Shown: in pieces, positions 17,004 to 23,095 of the stretch | Layout of the letters: every line of letters begins with the position of its first letter | Position numbering within the stretch: position 1 is the first letter of the stretch | NCBI GenBank assembly: GCA_002887195.1 | Contig: PJAB01000614.1 | Location: 1 to 23,095, forward strand | Reading direction: 5' to 3' | Origin: Chrysochromulina parva | Taxonomy: Eukaryota > Haptophyta > Prymnesiales > Chrysochromulinaceae | Length of the DNA: 23,095 nt | Position numbers and translations under genes: made by a program | Notes under the pieces: model-generated | What the model saw: the letters and a program-made list of their open reading frames with translations, nothing else | Databases searched by the model: none | Told to the model about the DNA's origin: nothing

Positions 17004-17875
17004 TGGGTTTGAAATGGACTCAAGATCGAAGATGGGCTTCTTGATGGACTCAGGCGGCTGCCTCTGTGCTCTGCGATGACGCACAGACACGTACGCGGAA
17101 GGGATTGTTCATTGTTCATTGTAAAAGTTGCCTTGTAAAAATTGGGATGTCCCTGGACCAGGGGGCGCTCGCCCGAATAGAGTCACTTCCAGCCGCGTGC
17201 TAGATGCTTGGTCCGTGGCGCGTGGGTTGAGTCTTGAGACCAGTTGAGGGACCAGTGATCTAAGTTAGCATTTGATACGTCTCTGGAGCTCGCCGTCCAC
17301 AGGGTAACCTATGCTGTGTCGATCGTCGCCCCACGCGCGCAACCATCCCGCGAGCAGCCGGCGCAGGTGGGCTTTCGAGGTGGGCTTGAACACAGCTCGC
17401 GGCCATCGCTGTACAGATACACAAGACGCAAGATGCGTCGAGACGCACGCGGGCGCGCGAGCCCCAACCCGAACGCGCCGACGGCGGATTCACCGGTCCG
17501 GTCTCGAAGTATCTAATATCCGTTTCGGGTTTCGTCGCCAACCGCCGCTCCTCGTAGCTCGTTGCACGTTGGTCGATTAGCACGGCTTACGACCGGAGAC
17601 GTCCATGTGCTGGGGAAACCCCTCCTCACGCTCGCAGTAATGATCCCGAAGATGCCCGAGAAGCTTGTCGCCCGAACGCCGATGCGCAGACTGTGCGCAG
17701 AGACTTATGCGCAGAGATCGTATTATCCGCATCACGCGGCGGGCGCGCTTTTCAGCGTTTCACCGAAGACCGCCGGTCGCGAACCGGGAGCAGCGGCTAA
17801 TCACTATGCCGTTCGGTTGCGCGTCGAGATGCCGCGTTGTCGAGCGCAAGTTTGTGAAACTCACGGCTCGGCACA
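17004..17875. other. Intergenic region between convergent WDR83 and PPR genes
   Basis: About 870 bp hold the 3' ends of both genes. Near 17105-17145 there is an AT-rich patch with repeated ttgttcatt and ttgtaaaa, a plausible 3'-processing area for WDR83. Short open frames in this stretch are basic, low-complexity and overlap each other in several frames, so I do not call a gene. No RNA gene was seen. Confidence 0.4.
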
Positions 17876-20122
17876 TCAATCATCAACTTCAACATCGTTC
17901 CGCACACCGCCTTGGTCTTCAGCTGACTCGCCTCGCATGCCGGCGGCGCCCTCCTTGCCAGTGCTGCCCAGCGCCCTCGCCTTGCCGCGGCGCCGGCCGC
18001 GGTCACCGCCCCCGGCACCGCCACTGCCCTTGTCCTCGTCGTAGCGCACGAGGGCCGCCTCGACTCCCTCCCACGACACACCGGGCAGCTCGTCCACGAG
18101 TGCGCGCAGCTGCGAGAGCCCCAGCGAGCGTCGCAACGAGTTGAGGCAAAAGGGCGAGAGAGCGATCTCTGAATCGAGGAGCATGCGCCGGCCGTACGAG
18201 CGCGCGCGCTGACGCTGCCCAATACGGCGCGCCGCTTCGAGGATCGGTCCATAAGTGTACTCGTCTGGCCGAACTCCCGCGTCACGCATGCGCCCGATGA
18301 GCTTGTCCATCGCTGTCCACATCGATCGCGACGCGTACCCGGCCATGAGCGTGTTGTACGTGGTCGCATCGGGCGCGACAGTGGCATTGTACTCCATGTG
18401 CTCGAGCCAGCGCGCCGCCTCGCTCAGCCGCCCACGACGAGCAAGCCCGGAGAGCAGGATGGTGTACGAGACGACGTCGGCGCGCGCGCCCGCCTCGCTA
18501 CGCTCCATGCGCCTCACGAGTGCCTGGGCTTGATGGAGCTGGCCGGCTCGCACGTGCGCGTCGAGCAGTGCGTTGTACGTGACCGTGTCCGGCGTCACTC
18601 CCGCATCGCACATGCGGCGCACCAGTCGCGCCGCCTGCTCCGGCTCTGCGACGCGCGCATACGCGGCGATGGCAGTTGAGTAGGACACGAGGTTCGGAAC
18701 GAGCCCGGCAAGCTCGATCTTAGTGAGCCACTCCTCAGCGACCTCGGGCAGTCGCGCGCGCCCATAGGAGGCGATCACCTTGTTGTAGCACTGCAAATCG
18801 GGCCGGACACCGGCCTCCTGCATCTCTCGCAGCCACTCGGCGGCCTGAGACGGTAGCTGCTCCCCCGACGCTGGCACGATCAGAGAGGAAAAGGTGACCG
18901 TGTCGAGGGCGACGCCATCTGCCTGCATCGAACGCAGGAGTGCCTCGGCCTCTGAGCGCCGTTCCGAGCGTGCGAGCGCCCCGATCACCATGTTGTAGCA
19001 CGTCGTGTCGGCCCTCACGCCCGCGGCTCGCATCTCGTCCAGCAGCGTGACTGCCTCGCTCGCCCTCCCATCGCGCACGCAGCACGAGATCAACGAGTTG
19101 TACGTGACAGCGTTCGGCTCGACGTTGTCGTCGTACATACGCCGCACGATCGCGCGCGCCTCGTCCAGTCGGTTGGCCGCCGCGTACCCCTTGGCCACCG
19201 AGGAGTAAGTCACGACGTTCGGCGCGACCCCTGCGGCACTCGCCTTCTCAAGACAGACGGCTGCCTCATCCACGCGCCCCGCGATGACGTATGCCTCGAT
19301 CAGAGCCGCATAAGAGTGCACATTCGGCTGCACGCCATCGGCGAGCATGCCCTCGAGCACGGCGCGGGCGCGCTCGGGCTCGCCCTGGCGCGCGTAGCCT
19401 GAGATGACTGTGGTGTACGTGATCACGTCCGGAGCCACGCCCCACTGTGAAGCACGGCTGAGCCACTGGTGAGCGCGCTCGGGCTCGCCCGCGGCCGCGT
19501 GCGCAGCGATGAGGCAGTTGAACGAGACAATATCGGGCGTCACGCCGCCCTTGCGCACCATCTGGCGCATCGTCTCGACCGCATCAGCTGGCCGGCCCGC
19601 AGCTGCGTACGAGGCGAGCACGCGATTGTAGGCCTCTCGACTGACCAATCCGCCGCTGGCCACCTTGCGTTGCAGCAGCGTATCCGACAGCTCAGGCTGG
19701 ACGACCCGGCGCATCCAGCGGCTGGCATCGCGGCTGCGACCTGACACCTGCAGCGCGGCCACAACATAGGAGTAACACTCGAGCGTGGGTCGCACCGCAG
19801 AGCGGCGCATGCGCCGGAGCAGGCTAAGGCACGCCTCCGGCGCGCCCGCCTCGGCATATGCACGGAGTACTTCAGAAAACTCGGAAGGGGTCGCGCCGGT
19901 CTCGGGCAGCAGCTCGAGCAGCCCACGCGCCCGTGCAGCGGCTGCGCGGCGCCCTTGCAGGGATCCAGTGGTATTTTTGGAGGCTTCCATGGTTATCCGT
20001 TGTGTACGAGCAGCCGTGGCCAACGGCCGAGGCATCGTGGTACGCAAAGGCCTGTGCAGCGCGTGGTCCGGCCGGATCAAAAGGAGGACGATGAGCATGA
20101 AGATCCATCGCATGCTTAGCAT
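17876..20122 (-). CDS. P-class pentatricopeptide repeat (PPR) protein, probably organelle-targeted
   Basis: PPR proteins bind single-stranded organellar RNA, one base per 35-aa repeat, to stabilise, process or translate it. From ATG 20122 the product is about 748 aa. It opens MLSMRWIFMLIVLLLIRPDHALHR... with a signal-like hydrophobic core, followed by a basic Thr/Arg/Ala-rich stretch, which fits plastid import through the ER. About 15 tandem repeats follow, each with a helix A like PDVITYTTVISGYARQGE and a helix B like ERARAVLEGMLADGVQP. No DYW, E or SMR domain is seen, so it is P-class. After the last repeat the C-terminus has a short unique domain (SLRRSLGLSQLRALVDELPG) and a charged Gly/Lys/Arg tail. 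No intron. An upstream in-frame ATG at 20218 is not favoured because the extra residues come from the foldback repeat. Confidence 0.92.
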   Translation of the reverse strand: MLSMRWIFMLIVLLLIRPDHALHRPLRTTMPRPLATAARTQRITMEASKNTTGSLQGRRAAAARARGLLELLPETGATPSEFSEVLRAYAEAGAPEACLSLLRRMRRSAVRPTLECYSYVVAALQVSGRSRDASRWMRRVVQPELSDTLLQRKVASGGLVSREAYNRVLASYAAAGRPADAVETMRQMVRKGGVTPDIVSFNCLIAAHAAAGEPERAHQWLSRASQWGVAPDVITYTTVISGYARQGEPERARAVLEGMLADGVQPNVHSYAALIEAYVIAGRVDEAAVCLEKASAAGVAPNVVTYSSVAKGYAAANRLDEARAIVRRMYDDNVEPNAVTYNSLISCCVRDGRASEAVTLLDEMRAAGVRADTTCYNMVIGALARSERRSEAEALLRSMQADGVALDTVTFSSLIVPASGEQLPSQAAEWLREMQEAGVRPDLQCYNKVIASYGRARLPEVAEEWLTKIELAGLVPNLVSYSTAIAAYARVAEPEQAARLVRRMCDAGVTPDTVTYNALLDAHVRAGQLHQAQALVRRMERSEAGARADVVSYTILLSGLARRGRLSEAARWLEHMEYNATVAPDATTYNTLMAGYASRSMWTAMDKLIGRMRDAGVRPDEYTYGPILEAARRIGQRQRARSYGRRMLLDSEIALSPFCLNSLRRSLGLSQLRALVDELPGVSWEGVEAALVRYDEDKGSGGAGGGDRGRRRGKARALGSTGKEGAAGMRGESAEDQGGVRNDVEVDD

Positions 20123-20182
20123 TGCTTCGTGTCTGTGGCACTCACACTCATCACGGCGGGAGGCACACATACATGTACCGGT

Positions 20183-20270
20183 ACCGGTAAAAAGACACCG
20201 GGGGGAACCGGTACGCAACGTTCAACACGACGCTTACGGTACCGGCTCCCCCCGGGGTCTTTTTACCGGT
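20183..20270. repeat. Foldback (inverted repeat), 31-nt arms
   Basis: The left arm (20183-20213) and the reverse complement of the right arm (20240-20270) match at 29 of 31 positions, with a 26-nt loop that also pairs partly. The arm reads accggtaaaaagacaccgg and continues into a G-run and accggta. It lies 60 bp upstream of the PPR start codon. Confidence 0.9.
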
Positions 20271-20282
20271 TCCAGGAGATTG

Positions 20283-20311
20283 GCCACCGACGATACCACC
20301 AATGGGATAGT
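20283..20311 (-). repeat. Isolated copy of the YPIGGIVGG membrane-protein module
   Basis: This 29-nt segment matches 22155-22183, inside the downstream membrane-protein gene, at 27 of 29 positions. On the minus strand it encodes YPIGGIVGG, the residues that precede the transmembrane helix in that gene. Here it is not followed by a transmembrane segment, so it is a fragment or a relic. Confidence 0.75.
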
Positions 20312-21011
20312 GATTGACTCCGTAACAGGAGATCCAATCAGTGTGATCTCCGTGTCCCTCTGAGAGTCTCCCGGTATCTTCGGGGACTTCGGCCCTACTT
20401 CGGCCCCGGAGCAGTTTGCAGTTAGAGCAGGACCACACCCCGGTGCGTGCCTCGCCCGTGCTGTTCTTTCGTGCCTCCCGAGCACGGCCCGAGGGGGGTG
20501 GTCTCGGCCCCGCTGCCGAGGGGTCGGGCTCTGCGGGCCTTCTGCCGTTCTGCGGGCCGCCCCGTAGCGCCCGCCCCGTCCCTGATTGCCTCGACTGATT
20601 GCCTGATACATGTACGACCCTGACGCGACATGTATACATGCACCGTCGGCTCACGTAGTCGGCGGCATCCCAATTGCGGCATCCGTCCCATCCGATGACC
20701 GTTAAGATTACCGATCCGGGGACGGCTCGCGCGATCGGCGATGGACAAACTCGATACGAACGAGCAACGTCGAACCCGCCACCCCCTCCAACCGGGCCGG
20801 CCCCCTACCGCCGTGTTCGAGGCTTCGAGCCGGGGGAAAAGTTCGGTCATCTTAGTCGGTTATCCAGGGCCCCGTCGAGGCGTCCGGAGCACATCTTAGC
20901 GGCCCAACGAGCCGGGTACATCGAGCTACATACCCTTTGCGCCCTTACCGCAATTATCGCATACCCCGGCGGCGCGCATGCTATAGATGCTTCAGCCTCC
21001 GCTTTCACGAC

Positions 21012-23095
21012 TCAAATATTAAGCTGCAATTGCGCTCCGTTGGGCGGGGCACCCGACGCACTCTCGCCAGTCTGCAGTGGCCTGGGAAGCTCAACAAAGA
21101 GTATCGAGCCCCCCGCAGTGCCAGGGGGCACTTCAACCTCAAAAAGCCCGCCCCACGACGCCTCGACGACGAACGAGTCGCCTGGGCGGCACTCATCGGG
21201 CACCACCATCTCTACAGTCTCCGTGAGCTGCAAGTTGTCCTCGTCCTCGTCGATCGAAGGAGCCGCCATCGTGTCGGATGCACTTTGTGCTCGAAGCGAA
21301 TGCAGCTCGGAGATCCTCGCGTCCAATAGCGAGACATCGGTCTCGTCCAAAATTGGGGCGTCGATCTCTAGAAGATCACCAGGCATGGCCTCGTCGGGGC
21401 AACTGATGACAATCTGACGTCCATCTTCGAGGGTGAATGTGAAATCTTCGCCCGCCACGGCGCCATCGGGCACGATCACCTCAGCCGACAGAATAACCGG
21501 TCGCGCCGGCAGCGATGGCGCCGGCGCCGGAGCCAGCGCCAGCGCCGATGGCTCGTATGCAGCTGGATGCCCACGGCGGATTCGCTCGATAGTGCGCTCA
21601 CCTAGTCGCGGCGAAGACGGCGTAGGCACCTCCTGTATCTCGCCATCCCCTGCCTGAGACTGCGTGATAGCCTGCGACATCCCGTCTGAGATCGCCCGCG
21701 GCGATTGGAGACCTAGGCATGGGGGATCAGCATTTGGCGTCATCGGGGGCGAGCCTGGTGCCTTGGCTGCCTTGTAGGTTGAGGTCGCCTCGAGCGTCGT
21801 GGTGAGCTCGAAAGGCCGCTGGAGCCTGGCGATGATCTGGGCCAGCACGGGCTTGCTCACGCGGCGCACGTCGATGCCAGCGAGCGTGAGTACACGGCAG
21901 CCGATACGCATGCCTTGCTGCTCGGCGGCGCCGCCGGAATGCACCTCCGCGATGAAGACGCCTCCGTCGGCTGCGTCGCTCAGCCCAAAACCAAGCGGCC
22001 CCGGCCCAAACACGAAGCGAGTGCGTGGCGATCTTTGCACCAAGTCGATCCCACTAAAGTCTGGATACTGCTGGTTTGCCTTCCGTGTTCGACGGAAGAA
22101 GCAGTAGAGTAGCGCGATCACAAGCACAGCCGCCCCAACCAAGCCACCGACGATGCCACCGACGATGCCACCAATTGGATAGTCGCCACCGGCACTAGAT
22201 GAGCTCAAGCTGTTGCCAGTGCGGCTGCCGCTCGTCAGTGGCGGGTCAAAGGGTGGCAGAGGCAAGGGTGGTTGTGAGGGCGGCGATGGTGATAGCGGCG
22301 GCGGCAAGGGCGGGGTGATTATCTGAGGGGCAGCCACCTGGACCACTTGGGAAGGTTCGAGCCCCAGCTCTGTAGCAGCCGCTGCGGAAAAGCCCACGTT
22401 CATTCCGCCATAATGAGCAGCGACGTGTGTCTCTACGACCTGAGCATCTAGGCGGTCGACGCTCACAGAAACAGCGAGTGACGAATTCAAGCCGAGTGCA
22501 GCGACCAGTGCAGATGCGTTCACGGCTGGGGCCCCAAGCGTTTCGACGCTAGCATTCAACTGCCTGGAGTAAGTGTGGGAGTAGACGCGGGTGGAGGACT
22601 GGTTGGTGAACTGCAACGCACGGCGCCTCGCCGCCACCGAGACAGAGCATGCGACGGAGCGCTCGCAGACCTCGCCCTCTAGTGCCTGTCGCAGCCCCTC
22701 GGCATCAAGGATGCCTGCCTCAATCTGCAAGCTGCCTCTGAGCGTCAGAGTCACAGCTACCGAGGCGTTGGTTTGGGTAGCTCTCTGAAAGGCAGCAACG
22801 ATCCCTGCAGCGGCGGTGTGAGCAGGCATCAAAGTGACGTTGATGGAAAAGAGCGTAACGATGGTAAGCGACAATGGAGGAGGTGATCTTGGCGCAGACG
22901 GAGGCGGGGATGGAGGTGTTGGGGATGGAGGTGGAGACGGGGGCGGCGGTGAGGGCGGCAGTGAGGGAGGCGGAGGCGAAGGAGGCGGAGACGGTGGCGG
23001 CGGAGACGGTGGAGGGGAAGGCGGGGGCGGAGAGGGTGGAGGAGACGATGGTGGTGGCGAGGGAGGTGGCGATGGCGGGGGCGGCGAAGGCGGGG
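21012..23095 (-). CDS. Single-pass membrane protein: (SPPP)n ectodomain, TM helix, cytoplasmic PDZ and tandem beta modules; 5' end missing
   Basis: The frame is open to the right edge, so the N-terminus is absent. Order from the N side: a (SPPP)n hydroxyproline-rich-type stretch coded by about 22875-23095; an ectodomain of about 190 residues with repeated V-x-V-T/S-L strands, ARRRALQ and six N-glycosylation sequons (NVT, NAS, NQS, NAS, NAS, NSS); a second Pro-rich stem (PPLPPPLSPSPPSQPPLPLP); GGDYPIGGIVGGIVGGLVG and a transmembrane helix (AAVLVIALLYCFF) with a basic stop (RRTRK); a PDZ domain (GPGPLGFGLSDAADGGVFI then GGAAEQQGMRIGCRVLTLAGIDV); a disordered Ser/Pro linker; and two related modules (EVIVPDGAVAGEDFTFTLED and EMVVPDECRPGDSFVVEASW, each with a following P-G-D/G turn). 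The receptor or wall-anchor role is inference. Confidence 0.85.
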   Translation of the reverse strand, partial: PPSPPPPSPPPSPPPSSPPPSPPPPSPPPSPPPPSPPPSPPPPSLPPSPPPPSPPPSPTPPSPPPSAPRSPPPLSLTIVTLFSINVTLMPAHTAAAGIVAAFQRATQTNASVAVTLTLRGSLQIEAGILDAEGLRQALEGEVCERSVACSVSVAARRRALQFTNQSSTRVYSHTYSRQLNASVETLGAPAVNASALVAALGLNSSLAVSVSVDRLDAQVVETHVAAHYGGMNVGFSAAAATELGLEPSQVVQVAAPQIITPPLPPPLSPSPPSQPPLPLPPFDPPLTSGSRTGNSLSSSSAGGDYPIGGIVGGIVGGLVGAAVLVIALLYCFFRRTRKANQQYPDFSGIDLVQRSPRTRFVFGPGPLGFGLSDAADGGVFIAEVHSGGAAEQQGMRIGCRVLTLAGIDVRRVSKPVLAQIIARLQRPFELTTTLEATSTYKAAKAPGSPPMTPNADPPCLGLQSPRAISDGMSQAITQSQAGDGEIQEVPTPSSPRLGERTIERIRRGHPAAYEPSALALAPAPAPSLPARPVILSAEVIVPDGAVAGEDFTFTLEDGRQIVISCPDEAMPGDLLEIDAPILDETDVSLLDARISELHSLRAQSASDTMAAPSIDEDEDNLQLTETVEMVVPDECRPGDSFVVEASWGGLFEVEVPPGTAGGSILFVELPRPLQTGESASGAPPNGAQLQLNI
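22875..23095 (-). repeat. (SPPP)n-coding low-complexity tract
   Basis: A purine-rich gga/ggc/gtg tract on the plus strand encodes consecutive SPPP and SPPPP units on the minus strand, up to the window edge. Such tracts are typical of extensin-like wall and surface proteins in algae. Confidence 0.85.

Larger units (their letters stand above)
20123..21011. other. Gene-free region between PPR and PDZ membrane-protein genes
   Basis: About 890 bp between the PPR start (minus) and the stop of the membrane-protein gene (minus). It should contain the PPR promoter. Recognisable contents are the foldback at 20183-20270, a 29-nt copy of a membrane-protein module at 20283-20311, a tandem cttcgg stretch at about 20377-20407, and a small stem (cccgtgct with agcacgg) near 20458-20490. 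No supported gene. The open frames in it have no conserved motif. Confidence 0.45.

Noticed and set aside
17562..18144. Plus-strand open frames at the 3' end of the PPR gene
   Set aside because: They overlap the PPR C-terminus, are low complexity and have no recognisable domain.
20151..20850. Possible minus-strand gene including the YPIGGIVGG fragment
   Set aside because: Only nine residues resemble a known module; the rest derives from the foldback and GC-rich filler, with overlapping frames and no membrane helix.
1..23095. tRNA, rRNA or CRISPR content
   Set aside because: I looked for T-loop (ggttcga-type) signatures, rRNA-like segments and regularly spaced repeats and saw none; the only arrays are protein-coding.

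Overview
The window is GC-rich nuclear DNA from a unicellular eukaryotic alga. The eukaryotic evidence is an SKP1-like protein, PSTK, an ADA2 co-activator subunit, MORG1/WDR83, a long P-class PPR protein, and short (69 to about 134 nt) GT-AG introns in otherwise nearly intron-free genes. Two proteins begin with a signal peptide followed by a basic, Ser/Thr-rich stretch, and one of these has a Phe near the predicted cleavage point. That is the form of import signal used by algae with secondary red plastids. Together with the (SPPP)n cell-surface protein and the juxtamembrane PIGGIVGG module, it suggests a haptophyte or a related lineage. This placement is inference; no marker in the window proves it.

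Layout, left to right. 1-570 (-): SKP1-like protein, running off the left edge and carrying an apparent frameshift. 717-1961 (+): PSTK, divergent from the SKP1-like gene across about 146 bp. 2408-4198 (-): membrane-anchored TcdA/Tcd1-like E1-fold protein, convergent with PSTK. 4750-5378 (+): unrecognised two-exon gene. 5955-8099 (-): secreted or plastid-targeted coiled-coil repeat protein. 9209-11444 (-): three-exon long-chain acyl-CoA synthetase. 11664-12650 (-): DHRS7-type short-chain dehydrogenase. 12867-13772 (+): unrecognised 301-aa protein, divergent from the dehydrogenase. 14030-15733 (+): ADA2. 15951-17003 (+): WDR83/MORG1 with one small intron. 17876-20122 (-): PPR protein. 20123-21011: gene-free, with a foldback repeat and a stray copy of a membrane-protein module. 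21012-23095 (-): single-pass membrane protein with a proline-rich ectodomain and a cytoplasmic PDZ domain, running off the right edge.

The genes do not form a pathway cluster. This is an ordinary compact algal gene neighbourhood. Two adjacent membrane-anchored lipid-type enzymes (acyl-CoA synthetase and DHRS7-like SDR) lie on the same strand, but that may be coincidence. The most interesting points are within single genes: an ADA2 ZZ finger that has lost its second zinc site, a WDR83 intron whose start copies the following exon, a duplicated membrane-anchor segment and degenerate motifs in the Tcd1-like protein, a readable PPR code, and the wall-protein/PDZ receptor architecture. I found no RNA genes, CRISPR arrays, insertion sequences or operons.
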